Shown in pieces: positions 11,311-24,000 of a stretch of 64,000 bases of DNA (positions are counted from its first letter, which is position 1; each line of letters starts with the position of its first letter). Source of the DNA: Oscheius sp. JU75 (lineage: Eukaryota; Nematoda; Chromadorea; Rhabditida; Rhabditidae); assembly GCA_037178855.1 (NCBI GenBank), contig JASJZC010000007.1, positions 11,160,001 to 11,224,000 on the forward strand, in the 5' to 3' direction. The notes beneath the pieces were generated by a model. The model was not told where the DNA came from. It did not search any database and saw nothing but the letters and a program-made list of their open reading frames with translations. A program made the translations under genes and the position numbers.

Positions 11311-13723
11311 TTATACGCTTAGTTTGGGCATAACACCTTGATGCAGCTGATCTTCTTCAATTGCCTTCTGCTGTGCATTCGCAAACTTTTCCACGATCAT
11401 CGATATCGGAAAAGCGAGGACAATGATTCCGCAAATTGAAGTAGCTGTCGCGACTAGCTTCCCGTCTAAATATTGCTCTACAAGCTTGTCAGTGTTTTTT
11501 TTCTTACAGGTGGTTACAGGCTTCGAATCTCCGTACCCTACTGTAGCCATCGTGACACTAAAACCAGTTGTTTTGATACTAAAGAACCAACTTACACACA
11601 CCACCAGCAACTGGCCGGAATGCTATAGAAATCTGTCATGGGCTCGTCTCTTTCCAAGTAGTACATGATTGTGGAGAAGAAGACGATTCCGCAGATGAGG
11701 AACATTGAAAGCATAGAGAGTTCGGGTATTGACGACTTCAAAGTATGTCCAAATGTCTAAGAACAGATTTTATAGCAATCTGATGACGGTTACCTGTAGA
11801 CTTGAGCTGTAGCGAGCCAACTTAAAAAGTCTTGCCATTCGCATGACGCGAAGAACTCTCACAACCAGCATGGCACCTAAAATGTGGACTGTGTTCTTGT
11901 AAAGCAGTTCAAAGAGGAAAGGGCACGTACACCATTACGGTGTCTGTGCCAACATAAATGGGTTAGGTGGATAGAAAGAGAGGGAGTTTTAGGGTTAGGT
12001 CTCTCAAGTGCCTTGACAGCCAAAACAAAAGCATAGACTCTTGCAGATATTCTCGTCATGCATTAGCTCAGAAAGCGCAATAATGAACTTGATCAATTTA
12101 CCCATCCAAGTCTGTGAACGCCGTTTCATCCCTTCCTCTGAAATTTAGGTGCCCTTGCGTTGCAAGCACTCATGCCAACCAGGGTCTTCGGCAACTCACC
12201 TGTGAATTCTTTAAAGTGGGACTCGATGCCGAGATGCGGAAGACACAGTTCCATGTAGAAGGGCAGGATTGTCATCATGTCAATGATGTTCAGGGTCTTT
12301 TTCACAAACTTTAGTTTCAATGGGTAGATTGTGAACCTTAGATATATTTGTACATCTTGCAAGTTTGAAACAAATACCGTAAGATATATTCGATCGTGAA
12401 CCAAGCTATGCACATGTATTCCAAAGTTACCAGTATGTAGTGAGGATCGTCCGTAGGCTTGTAGACCCATCCTTTCAAGTCCTCGATATCGACCTCGTCC
12501 GTATAGAGGAACTTCCCCATCTGGAAACAACTTCGTCACAGAGAGTTTAAATAGCAGGCTAAGGAAATCACTTCAAAGCAGGCTATCGTTAAGGAACTGA
12601 GCAAGTGGAAAGGAAAACAGCAGTCATAAGGATAAAGTTTTATAGCTACATTACCTTATCTCTCCGATACGAGTACTTCTCGTTAGTCTGGAATAGTTTC
12701 ACATTACATCCACATTCCAAAAATTCAAGATATTACCTCTCCAACCCTCTTCGTATGCATCAGATGGTAGAAAGTCGCATTGGACGCGTCCGCTTGCCAT
12801 TCGGGCATCGAACCGAGTATAAGTCCTAAGATGGATTTTTCTCAACTTTGATTGTTTACCTATGACACTCGCAAAAACGAAAAAGACTGAGAAAAAGGCA
12901 AATGCTGCCGCGGCATAGCTTGATTGAGGGTCTTCCAGAAATCGCCAAGTTGACCGCCTGAACTCGGAAAAACAAGCCTGAAAAGTAAAATCAGGTTTTC
13001 AACCTTCATCATACGCACTCCGTCAAAATCGGAGCGATACTCCTCGAGGTGAATGCTGACTTTTGCCGTTGATACTTTAGCTGTAGGATCGGAGATTGTG
13101 CAACAGCCAGCCATCTGAAACTGTACCTAATCGGGTTCATGGAAATCGTACATGTTCTTTGGATATCTTCCAAAATTCTAATTCTTCTTTGAACCGCTCC
13201 ATGCACGTGTTGTGAGGCTTGTGTAGGCTACCTAAACTTGCTATTTTCAAAGGAGAGAGTCTCATGACCGGTAGCAAAGTAGTCCATAATGTGATCAGTT
13301 AGCCGTGAATTCCTTTCCAAGTAGTACTCGCCCGTTTGTAAATCGTATCCGTCTACCATTGATAACCTAAAAATTTAACTTACTCACTTATAGTTCAACC
13401 ATACCTGTCTTCATGCGTTGCAGCAACAATCTCATGCATCCTCGTCTGGTCTGCGATGAAAAGATCACATCGCACGCAATACGTTTTTCCTCCGACATTG
13501 AATCGCAGAAATGATTCTGATGATCCCGGCTCCAGGTCTAAAACTGCACATGTCAAGTGTCAAAACTGTACTGACCGTTAAAGTTGACGCGATTCGCACG
13601 TCTTGGCCTTCGAAGCATTGGGTCCTCCTCAGTGTGAGCGGCACGCTTAAAGCAGAACATATCGGATAAATGTCTAATCGGATCTGTGGTGAAGCCTGCA
13701 TTCCGGTGCGAGGCCTCACACAT
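11311..13723 (-). CDS. Voltage-gated potassium channel (Kv) subunit, copy 1
   Basis: The gene starts at 13723 (MCEASHRNAGFTTDP). The T1 tetramerisation domain follows (FLRFNVGGKTYCVRCDLF, then EYYLERNSRLTDHIMDYF and RFKEELEFWKI). The channel domain contains the S2-S3 area, the S4 sensor VRVLRVMRMARLFKLARYSS with regularly spaced Arg/Lys, and an S5 ending with FFSTIMYYLERDEP. The pore exon reads MATVGYGDSKPVTT and the S6 [18 protein letters not shown], with the C-terminus QGVMPKLSV and the stop at 11311. The selectivity signature TVGYGD is intact, but the usual Thr before it is Ala (ATVGYGD rather than TTVGYGD). Introns are 35-50 nt. The S4-S6 style is closest in my reading to Shab/EXP-2-like or other nematode Kv types, but the subfamily is not settled. 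A similar gene lies 3.5 kb upstream on the same strand. Confidence 0.85.
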
Positions 13724-16700
13724 TTTTAATAACGTATGTGTGCGAAAAATGTGTTACCCGACGACTCTTTCGCGACCTTCGACTGATGTTCATTTAGAGC
13801 TGTGACAAATGGGAGGGATTGCTCCTGAACTAGAGAAAATACTTAAGATTGGAGAGAATTAGAGCCTCGGGGGTCAAATTACTTTAGTTCATTCTCACTC
13901 GGAAATGTTTTCATTCCTATATTGCACAACCTCTATATTCGTCTGTGTGGGTTGAGAAAGACGAGCTCGGATCGAGGAGAAGGGGAACGGATTACATCGG
14001 AGACGTGGGAAAGCAGTAGAGAATGCGGTAAATGTGCGACAGCGAATCAAATTTGTCAAGAGAGATGGCCCTGGAGCAATCAAAAAGTCTTGATCTGCAT
14101 AAACTTTAGATGGCAGGAGGCTAAACAAAAGCTTCAGTAGAGGTATCATTTGCACTTTTGCCAAATTTATCATAGACATGCTTGAAGAAATTTTTCACCA
14201 CTTTAACTCATCACAGCATTCTAAAAATTGAACGCTTTTTAGAAGAATATTTTTCGAGAAAAAGGTAAGTGAACAGTTTTTGAAAGTCATACCTTGAGCC
14301 TCATGGAACATCGCAGCGCCATTGAAGTCAGTGAGCTCGAGTGCAGATTGGATTCAGCGGCCCAAATCCTACTTCTTTTCAATGACGTTTGATTTAGGGT
14401 TCACGCGATGATTTGAATTACTCATATCCATGGCTGCGACATTAGGTACAGCTAAGTCGACAACCACTGGAATGGCGTCCAAAATGTGAGCCGAGGGTTT
14501 AGTGACTCAGCTCAATGTGAGTCCATTAGAGGATATGAACTTTATGATATCATTGTTAAGTCTCTCCAGGGACCATCTGCCTTGTGTTAAATAGCTAGAA
14601 ATGTTAGGCGGCAAGTCTTTTTGCCCTACCAGTGATAACTGGCAAAACCGTTAAGGAAAAAAGTACATGTTTCTAAACAAATACAAAAGATCGGATCAGG
14701 AGTTGGAACAAACTAAAAATAGATAGGGTACTGAGAAAATTTCGTAGTAGAAGAGCCGGCTTGGGCACCTTCCGGCATATAACAAGATAGATGTGAGGTG
14801 TTACACGAACGCGCTGCCCCCGAGCAAGTCTTTTAGAAGTAACAAAAGAGCTTGTTAGGCTAGAAGTTGTCTCTCTCAACTGTTCTTAGAAAGCCTCAGA
14901 GTGTTAATCTTGAAACTTTAAGCAAAACATGCCATAGTATCAGTGCTTCTACATATAGACATGTAGGGTTTCAGAATATTGAGTGGATTCGATAACTATA
15001 CTAGTCAATGATTGTTGGGTTGTACTGGTGTTTTTAAATGTTTGTGTCGACTATTGTACTAGTGCCCATGCAACCCCCGACCGACACAATTAACTCACAT
15101 TGACATAGTTGTATGCTTGTTGCTGGTTGGCTGAGGTTCGCCGATGGCTCACTTTTGAAGCCGAGGTGCGCTTAAATCGGTAGGAGAGCATCGGCACAGT
15201 GCACCCTGTCTCCAGGGAGACAGCCGGCCACCCAAACTGGAATACAGAGACGAGGCAGAGACGGATGCAAGCGGATTGCGCACCCAGACGACGTCACAGT
15301 CCTGTTAGACAGTTTCGTAGTTGCGAATCTGTGCAAATGTAGCTCAGGCGAGGTGTAGCAAAGAAAGCAAGTTGGGCAGACGGTGCAAGTACACATGTAC
15401 AATGGGATATTAATAAGAGTCGAGCAAGTTGTTACACCGTCTAGCAAAGAAAACACGCGGTTTATGTGTTCAAAAATGTAGTCTTCCCTCATTATCTGTT
15501 CAACTCGGTCATGTGAGCTTTGCCTACAAAATATTAAATCTTGGCCGGCATAAATCTCGACCAGGAAGAGATTACAAAGCATAAGCTTTCAAGAAGAATT
15601 ATTGGAACAAAGCTCGTGGGCGGTGAAGAAGGAAAGCTGATACTGTACTTGAGCTTTTGGAAAGGCCACGAGGAGGGTTAAAATGGACAAGAAACAATTA
15701 GAAAATAGCAGTTCATCCTGGTAAGCGTTCTCTTGAATAATTGGCTCTAATTCTGCTGTTCTTCTTGCGACGGGTGGCAATTTTAGGCTGTGTTTGCTTA
15801 ACTGCATCTATCCAATTTCAAAGAACGTCTCACATCTGGACCTTGAGGGAGAGGTGACAGAAAAAATTACTACAAGTCAAATGATCGGAAGAATAGGCTG
15901 ACAATTCAGGTGTGAATGCGCACAAATTACCGTCGTCTTGTCTGTCTCGCCCCAATAGCATCTCTCTTAAAAAAAAAGTTCGACCTACCTGGGCGTGTAT
16001 GAGGAGCGACCGCTTGGTTCGTCTAGCATGCATCAGAAAGCTGAAATTAGTACAAATGAGAGAGGGAGCAGTACCTCGATGAACCCAGAGTATAATTAGG
16101 TTTGAGCCTATCGGAAATGAGAGACAGTGTAACAAGATTTGAATGCTGATAATCAGCTTTTCATAGACGAAAAATAACAGAGCACAACTCGAGTTAATGA
16201 TTCTGATCTGAAGGCGTTCAGGAGCACACAGCAATTTTGTCTAATCACCCGAAGACAAGCAAGATTGTGGCACAGAACGAGTCACAAAGAAGCATCTGCC
16301 GCGAGTGGAGATTAGTAGCCACATGGTGACCAATCTATTGCATCTTCTGCGTTAATATATCTTCGGCACATATGTTATAAAATATCTTACAGAGTAGAGA
16401 ATCTAGAGTCGTTGTTATAGTCAAGTATTGTAAGGCACTCTCTTCTTGTATTTCTATTAGCAAAAGCAAAATACTGTTCGCCCAGAAATGTTACGGGTTA
16501 GAAATGTCAGTTTTAACAATTATCGGGTGTTAAGTTTATTGAAAGATTGACTGAAACGGACACGCTGAAAGATTGACAGAATGGGTAGATTGACAGAATG
16601 GGTATTGACAAAAACAGGTTAAAAAAGGGAAAAATTGCAGCAATAGTTCTCCCGTCTCTGTCTGTCTGACAGTAACTTTGTGGGCACAAAAACTGATGAC

Positions 16701-17219
16701 ATGTTAAGTCAACTTGAGCCAGTTTTGGGAGACTATCTTTGATTGAAAGTTGCTCCTGTCACTGTCACTCGACTAGCGAGAAAGTGAGAGGAACAGCATG
16801 ACCGAAAGGCGTAGAAACATGCCAAAGCTCAAAGGAATGAGGTTGCAACTTTCACTTGAGACGCTAGTGGCTATACCTATCCTTGTAAATATAACTTCAG
16901 AAACATAAACATTTACAGTGTGTTTCTTAATGTAGTTTTTTCTCGGCTTGTGACATCGGATTTCTTTCATCGATAGCCAAAAGCAAGGTTTCGTATCCAC
17001 TTTACCCTCATGAAAACCTATCCTATGCCCATATGCTCTCATAGTCGAACAAACACCGTGTTTTTGCCCCCATCGCCATTTTTGAAGACATCAGAGGTCG
17101 ATGCTAATGATCTCTGCTTCTAATGATTTATTCACGAACAGAAACAACATTCATACATTTTGTCACTCATCTTCAATTGTACCCGATTTTGCAGTTTTTT
17201 ACAGCTTTTCAGCATGAGA
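13724..17219. other. Spacer between the two Kv genes, no supported gene
   Basis: Minus-strand open frames at about 15172-15582, 15830-16234 and 16773-17042 look like chance frames: low-complexity composition, no motif and no splice chain. A short direct repeat (units containing GATTGACAGAATGGGT) lies near 16560-16605. The stretch could hold upstream regulatory DNA of Kv copy 1; I cannot point to specific sites. Confidence 0.4.
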
Positions 17220-19207
17220 TCAGAATAGGTATCGCTTAGTGTTTTTCCGTCTAGTAGAGCCAGAGCCGTGCTCCTCACACTCGGGCGGCGTCCAGTTGGC
17301 TGTTGTGGATTCGGCGAATTTGTCGATGATCATAGAAATGGGGAAGGCGAGCACGATGATACCGCAGACAGATGCCAGAGCAGCCACAAACTTTCCTCCG
17401 GCTGTTACTGGAACCAGGTCACCGTAGCCAACGGTCGTCATAGTTATGACGCCTGAATTTGTCTGTATTCAGCTTAAAGAATGTTACTTACACCACCAGC
17501 AAGCTGCCGGGATTGAATAGAACTTCGAATTTGGTTCGTCTCGCTCAAAGAAGTAGATAGCAGTCGAGAAGAGCATGATGCCTGTGACTAAGAACATTCC
17601 GAGCATGGACAGCTCAGCTGCACTCTTCTTCATCGTCTCACCAAATGCCCTCAATCCGGTGCTATAGCGCGCCAACTTGAAGATCCTGGCCACACGTGCT
17701 AATCGCATGACTCTAACAACCAACATCGCACCTGAAAATGTACGGTTTGTAATCAGGAGTCTGTTTGTCCCCACCTCTGAAGTTCTTCATCAGAGGCATT
17801 TCATTAAATGCTTCTACCAGGAAGGGAATTATGGTCAGAAGATCAATTACGTTCAGAGGAGAACAGACAAATGAAGTCTTGAAAATATGAACATTTGCAT
17901 GTTGCAGATTGCGTACCTTTTTGGGGTGGACAACAAACCGCACCATGTACTCTAAGGTGAAATAGACCATGCAGGCTACTTCCAGGTAATGCAGCGAGAT
18001 ATGAGGCTCCTTATTATCATCTTGGAATTCTGGCATCGAACTCAGAATCAGGCCTAATTTTGTGTTAAAAAGAAAAATGGGAAAGAAGGTACCCGACAGA
18101 GACAAAAGGACGAATCCGGCTGAGACGAACGACATAATTTTGGCGTATCCTGAGCTCCTGGGGTCTTCCAGAAGCCTGTAGACTTTTTTTCTCTCGGCAC
18201 CTAGCCAAACTTTGTCAAATTCCGGAGGTGTGTTGTCTCTGGCGCCCTAAACTTAGCCATTGTTTCGACATCCTTCCAGTCGTACCATTTTATCCATTTT
18301 CGATCTCACGTTGTTGTTTTCCTCCAGTTGACAACAGCCACTCATCATACTTAGCGGAATCCTCCAGTATTCGAACTCGTACCGTAGTCGGATTGGACAC
18401 ACGTCCATTGGTCTATGAAGTTTTCCTGAAAATTGCGACATGACCTTTTCATATCTTTGAGTATTGTACCCGTCACGTAGAAGTCAACAATGTATTCAAA
18501 AATAATTGGACTTCGTTCGAAGTAGTACTCCTGCAGCGGTTCAAAGAACGCATCTGCCTCCGAAAGTCGGCCATTAGGATCTTTTGAGGCAAAAACGCCA
18601 AGCTTGGCCTCGGGTATTTTGGAAAGCAGCTAAAAACGAGGGAGATTATCAGGAACGAGGGTCAACCTACAAGTTTTGTTGAAAGACGTGCTTTTCTGCC
18701 ACCGACGTTAATGCTCAAAACGTCGGTGTTTTCCTTGACAGTGTCATCCTGTTTTGGCAGAATGTCGCCATTGGGCACTGATAAAAGATGAACAGTTGAA
18801 AGCTCGTCATCTTTTCCATCTTCTAAGGTAGTGGTGGATACAATCTCTGCCGAATAGGCATCCATCATTGGAATGTCATCGTCAAGTACATTGTGGAGTC
18901 CTTGCTCCAGGTCGGCACTACTGCTCACCGGCATCAATGGAATTTCCTCTGTGGATTCACCCGAAATGCGTCGACTGCGAAGCGCTTTCGGAGTAGGTGA
19001 TATCTCGTCAACAGAACCCGAAGATCCTCGACCAGATGATCCCAATCGGGGCGAAACGGGTGCCAATGAACTGTCTATGGAGATATTGGATTCTCCTCCT
19101 GCGGAGCCTCTGTAAGCCGCCGCTGAGCCGGAGGAGCCGCGACCAGTTGACCCTCCTCCAACAGAGCCGTTACATCGAGGCATTCCGAGCTCTTCTGTCT
19201 CAGTCAT
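17220..19207 (-). CDS. Voltage-gated potassium channel (Kv) subunit, copy 2
   Basis: The gene starts at 19207 ([19 protein letters not shown]) with a cytosolic N-terminus rich in Ser/Gly/Arg and acidic residues. The T1 domain follows ([19 protein letters not shown], then [20 protein letters not shown]). S2-S3 segments, the S4 sensor [20 protein letters not shown] and the S5 [20 protein letters not shown] come next. The pore carries a fully canonical signature [18 protein letters not shown], then S6 [19 protein letters not shown]. The short tail ends [12 protein letters not shown] with the stop at 17220. The S4-S6 half is clearly related to copy 1 (shared [21 protein letters not shown]), so the two genes look like an old tandem duplication. 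The T1 halves have drifted further. It forms tetrameric, probably plasma-membrane K+ channels in excitable cells. The subfamily is uncertain. Confidence 0.88.
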
Positions 19208-20064
19208 AATCTTAACAGAAATGCCAGTGAGTAAGACTCGAAAATGTGGCCAGACAAGGATGTTAAGCAGGAGAAGGTAATAATGTAATGAAAGGTAGGG
19301 GGAAAGGGAGGACAAACTGACTAATTGACTGGCTCGTCGCCTAAAAAGTCTGTACAAACAGCCTTCTGACTAATAACCATCCCAAGAATTTGAAAAAAAA
19401 AAACATAATAACATGCTGATGTTTTGCAACCAGGAATCAGATTATGTTAGTATCTGTGAACTAAGAATTGAAATAATTGTCCTAACATTGACTTTGTAAA
19501 CTAGAACACGAGATTCCTTTGGGCCTATTAAAGTTCGGAGAAAAGTCAGGTCACTAGAAGCCAGGAAGGATGCCGTGACGTAGATAGGACTCGTCCCACA
19601 CGTGTTTTGATGATTTGCCATCAGCACTTCTATGACATCCGATTTCAACCTTGGACGGGCGAAAAGTAGTTGACCTAATAGAAGTTATATGGTAGAATAC
19701 GTTTTTTCAGGGAAAAGCTAAAAACGAGTAGACATATAAGACTTCACAGCATGATCCTAGAAGCAATCTCGAGCTCGGGGACAATTAGAGAAAAGTTTTT
19801 CTCAGCAGAGCTCTTCAAGGGTGAGGATGGAGCAATTGAGATCCGAGGACAAGGTCATCAATAAAAGTTTCAGTTTGCACTAAAGTTTATCACAACCACA
19901 TGGACAAAAGTTTAATGCAAAAGTGGAAGTGATGGGCCTAAAGTTGAAGGGTTAGCATAAAGTCGAACAGCCGATGAATTCAATTTGGCACCTCTTTTGA
20001 GGTGACGCGTCGGCAATCACGTTTTTATTGGTATGTGGTCAAAAAAAGAGGGTTGGGGCAGATA

Positions 20065-20084
20065 CTCTCTCTCTCTCTCTCTCT
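20065..20084. repeat. (CT)10 microsatellite
   Basis: An uninterrupted run of ten CT dinucleotides occurs in the gene-poor interval, with no nearby exon. Confidence 0.95.
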
Positions 20085-21959
20085 ATGGATATGAGCTGCG
20101 AAAAATAAGCATCCTCATAAAAACAGTGAAGCACAATATATGCCTAATAGCTGCCAATTGTTTTGGCCTCCTACACACGTGGAGCAGTCAGATCAGATTG
20201 CATCAATCACTTTTGACACTCTCGTGTTTGCCACACTTTCTTTGTTCTCAATCAAGGAATATCGTGCATGTCTTAGCTTAAAATAGTGTGTAATTAGGTG
20301 TACAAAGAGGGCAGTTGATGCGATGAGCGGAACGGGGAGGTCATTAACAGAGTTAATGAAAACACTCTTCCTTTTGCGAACACCTGCGTGAGTAGACACT
20401 CAATTATTTACTCAAAACAGGGCATATCAAGGGTGTTTTCAAGTGTATCATCGTGGGAAAAGAGAATAACATAATGGCTTCCGTATTTTAATCCGTGAGA
20501 GAGAATCTGACTCGCGATGTTCAATTGCAACTAACTGAATGCAGTTAAGTCAAGGGTTGGGAAGGCAAGCCCTGCACTTTCAATGGGAGAGACACACCGG
20601 CTGGACCTCGATTGATACCCAATCCTCCAATTACAAGTGTATGTGCGTGCCTTTTTTTCGGTCCACGCCTGCAGGAAATTGGAGCTCGCCTTTTCAAGTA
20701 CCTGAAAGCTTCTCGTCTTGGCTGGTGATCACGGTGAGAAGCTGATTGGCATGAGGTCAAAGTTAAAAAGAAGCAAAAGGCGCACAGCTGTTTCTGGTGC
20801 CCTGCTGACGAAGCACAGAAAAGGAAATCCTATCGGTTAGCGCTGTTCGTCTACGAGCTGTCGAGAGAACTCAGGACGAAGATTTGGCAAATCAATTGCA
20901 GGGATTCCTTTCGCGGTTGTTTTGCTCAGAATATTGAGCACACACAGAGATATACTTTTTAATGTCCTGCCCCCTAGTCATCAAAATTGGACAGCGGAGA
21001 TTAGGGGAGGATGCCGTCTGTGTGGGAGCAAAAAAAGCTTTGAACGCGTCTGGATTAGGTGTTAATGAAGAGGGAAGCTGAAGTTTGAAAACGATTCATG
21101 AATCAACAGACGATGTTTTGAGAAAGATTCTGCACAAAACTCTCGAGAATTGTGGTGATGCAGATGGTTGTTCCATGACCTGCTTGCTTTGCAATTTCAC
21201 AAAAAGTAACCAGGCAGACTCTTACGCAAATTCTCGTTCATCAAGAGGCTAGCGTTCTAGCTAGGGAGAACTGATTTCTGGCCGTTTTCGGGATCGTGGG
21301 AAGTGAAAACCTACATATTAAAAAATGATGTTGTTCGGAGCACCCGAATGGGACACAGTTTGAAGAACGAGCGTGAGAACAGTTGTGTAAAGCACATCCG
21401 GATAATCCCAAAGCTATTGGATGCGTCAAAACGAACGTACTTCCTTTTGGAATTAGACGTTAGAACGCTCAGGAAAAATGTGCTCCTGGTAAGACCTGAG
21501 AATAGTGTCGGGATGAGCGAGTAAATTGATAGTCAGGATGAACCGGGTGTACCACATGTGACGGATCCTGAACATCTGCTCCTACTTAAATGAACTCAAA
21601 AAGGAGAACACTTTATGGTGAGAAGGCATTGAGCCTTCTGCTGCCAGCCACGTCACTTAAAACTTTATGACCCATGAACAACGACACATTCGAGTATCTT
21701 TAGCTCAGCAACCGCCGATTTTTGAGCTATACTTGCTAAAGTTGTTCCAACTCAACGAACTTGTGATGGAAACGAAAAGTTCGAAGTACCAACGTCTTAA
21801 TAGATTGTTACTAAACATCCCCAGAGTTGTGAATGTAGATCAGTAGTATTCTGGATCCAACAGTGAATATCGTATACTTTGGCAACAGGAAACTGTTTGC
21901 TAATTATAAATTCGTCTGTCTACTTCTCGAACATGTCGCAGAACCAGTGGTCTTAAAAG

Positions 21960-22290
21960 AGAAAACTTAAAAATCTCGGCTTGGAATCCCATACATAGCC
22001 ATGTATTTTGCCTATGGGCCACTCAACAGACTCAGAAAACTCATAGATAGGCAGTTGAAACAGATCAGTTACCAAGGCCAAGACATCTTCAGAAGAGCTC
22101 CACAAACGCCAACATTTTCAAATTCCAGTGGTCAGGAAAAATTCTCGGCTTGGAACGTCTAATGATCTATATTGGCTATGGGTCATCCAATAGTCTCAGA
22201 AAAGTTGTACTCAGACATTTGGAACAGTAAGCCATACCTAGCCGACCTCAAATGAGCTCCACGGGCGCTAGCCTTTACGTATTCAGCGAA
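21960..22290. repeat. Two diverged tandem copies of a ~175-nt unit
   Basis: Both copies contain, in the same order and with similar spacing, the words TCTCGGCTTGGAA, a TAG-CTATGGG-CA stretch, CAATAGTCTCAGAAAA or CAACAGACTCAGAAAA, a GAACAG or GAAACAG word, and GAGCTCCAC. The first runs from about 21960 and the second from about 22136. Identity looks roughly 60-70% by eye. Neither copy has a coherent reading frame, so this is a decayed duplication of unknown origin. Confidence 0.6.
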
Positions 22291-22635
22291 CAGTAACTGA
22301 TTCACCAAATTAATAATAAAAACCTAATCGATTTGTCGATTTGAGAAAACGTAAACTGTCTTTTTCCAAAATAGTTCCCAGAATCTATTTTCAGCGGTAT
22401 GTCTTTCCATGTCAAATAAATGGACGCAGTTTTCGTGTTGAATAACGTTTTCCACAAAGACAATTTTATTCCTACAATGATGGTAGACTACCGCCCTAGT
22501 ATTACTCCGTCCCATCTCGTCATATCTCCCTTCTTCTTCTTGCTACTGATATTTTGAAATATTTCTGCTTGAACATACTTACAGATCGTTATTGCCAGAA
22601 ATTCGGTAATGGAAGTGTTTTTAAAATTGACACCG

Positions 22636-23035
22636 TTCAATATCCGAATAAAACTTATTTGTGAGAACAAGACTCCTCGGGATACTTTCGCTACTAAAGA
22701 CTCGCTTTGGGAAGAAACATAACTCTGTGCTTGTTAAACATCAAATTTTTAAGCTGATGTTCTACAAGATGGATGTTAAAGCAGTTGGAAAAGATCAAGT
22801 TTTATTCAAGCTGTACGGCCCCGGAGACGTTGGTTCTGGTTACTATCATGAGCCGTGTTTAAAAATCGTCCACAACTGTAGATCGTTCTACAACGTTCGA
22901 AAACATTCTGATATCAGTACTGCAGCTTCCGATTTCGAACAATCTTTCTGTAATAGAGCGTTTGCAGAAAGAAAAATTTGTCTCAGAGACTTGTGCATTG
23001 TGGTTCTGCAAAAGGTTCCTGACTCGTTAAAATAG
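22636..23035 (+). pseudogene. Transthyretin-like (TTR-like) gene copy A, probably decayed
   Basis: The pieces align in order with the two intact TTR-like genes downstream. A first block is LICENKTPRDTF then KDSLWE, matching the exon-1 end ..LWE of the intact copies. A second block is FKLYGPGDVGSGYYHEPCLK then IVHNC, the family's EPxLxIxHxC signature. A third block is Cys-rich (CNRAFAERKICLRD) with the stop at 23033-23035. The donor that should follow LWE is GAAGAAAC instead of GT, a stop (TAA) soon follows, and no signal peptide exon is visible upstream. These points suggest a pseudogene, although an unannotated exon or unusual splice could rescue it. Confidence 0.55.
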
Positions 23036-23192
23036 CTTCTAGAAGAGTCAAAACAGTCGAACACCTGTTCGTATTGATCCTATGCTGCAGATGTTCACGT
23101 TGTTGTCGCGAGGCAAGAGTCACAAGTCGCATGCTGCTCTCAAAACTTGTCTTTTATTTCGGTTTCTCGAGTTTTTCCTCTTTCAGAAAGTA

Positions 23193-23795
23193 ATGATTGG
23201 AAGATGTCTTTTTCTCGTTGCTTCACTTGTTCCTCTGGTTAAGGCGGCCAGTCCTAGCCGTTCCCTGGTCAATGTTCGTCCAGATCGCACCACCACCAAG
23301 TTCCATGTTTATGTTAACCTGACTTGTCATGAGGATTGGAAATACCACGCTGAAGTTCAGCTCTGGGAGGTAAAGCAGGTGATAAAAAAACCTAAATATT
23401 CGATTCCAGCACAACGGCTTTATGGATGAGAAAATCTCGGAAGTCGTGAACGTTCACCAAAATGGAACGACACCCAGGGTCGTGATGATCCAAGGCGAGA
23501 TGTACAACATTGACGAGCCTGGAGAGGAGTTCGAACCCTACCTCTACTTTACGTATATATGTGGCGGCGACATGTGGAAGGTTGTGGAAAAAGTAGTTCA
23601 AAAGATGATGTTGATACTTAGGAGACCAAGTACTCTCTTCCCCTCTGTTTCAAAGAGCAGCGGTTCTGCGACTACGATCTGGAAGTCGATCTGTGGAGCA
23701 TGCCGTACCAGCCAAACAGTCCCCTGGGGGTCATCGGAAAAGTTTTCGCCGATACCAGCAACGACGAAAGAATCGCCGCGATACCATACGCTTGA
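23193..23795 (+). CDS. Secreted transthyretin-like protein, copy B (intact)
   Basis: Three exons (23193-23369, 23410-23580, 23622-23795) all join in phase 0 and give 173 residues. Residues 1-20 (MIGRCLFLVASLVPLVKAAS) form a signal peptide. The mature part follows the nematode TTR-like pattern: strand FHVYVNLTCHED, LWE at the first exon edge, EPYLYFTYICGGD (the EPYL..C signature) at the second, and CFKEQRFCDYDLEVDLW in the third. It differs from typical TTR-like proteins by a longer insert (EPGEEFEPYL) and an acidic tail. AATAAA lies at 23817-23822, just after the stop. TTR-like proteins are abundant secreted nematode products; their ligands are mostly unknown and I assign none. It is one of four copies in a row. 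Confidence 0.75.
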
Positions 23796-24000
23796 GCCTG
23801 TTGTGCAGTCCCTCCTAATAAATATGTGTGTACTGAAATGTGTGGGTTCGGCTTTCTGCCTTGAAAGCCTTCTAAAAACACAGGCTAAATGAGCGCTTAG
23901 GGCCATATCGGACAGAGACGTGTCATTAACTTTTTGTCAGCTCCTCGAAAACGTCAGACTACCCATTACCGCTGGAGCTCGCCCTGCTCTCAACACCTAC

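Larger units (their letters stand above)
19208..22635. other. Long gene-poor interval
   Basis: Over 3.4 kb I found no exon chain with a recognisable product on either strand. The contents include a (CT)10 tract at 20065-20084 and two related copies of a roughly 175-nt unit near 21960-22290 (listed separately). Short open frames around 20539-20760 and 22324-22670 lack motifs. Confidence 0.4.

Noticed and set aside
15172-16234. Series of minus-strand frames of 70-136 residues between the Kv genes
   Set aside because: No consistent exon chain, motif or codon pattern; probably chance frames.
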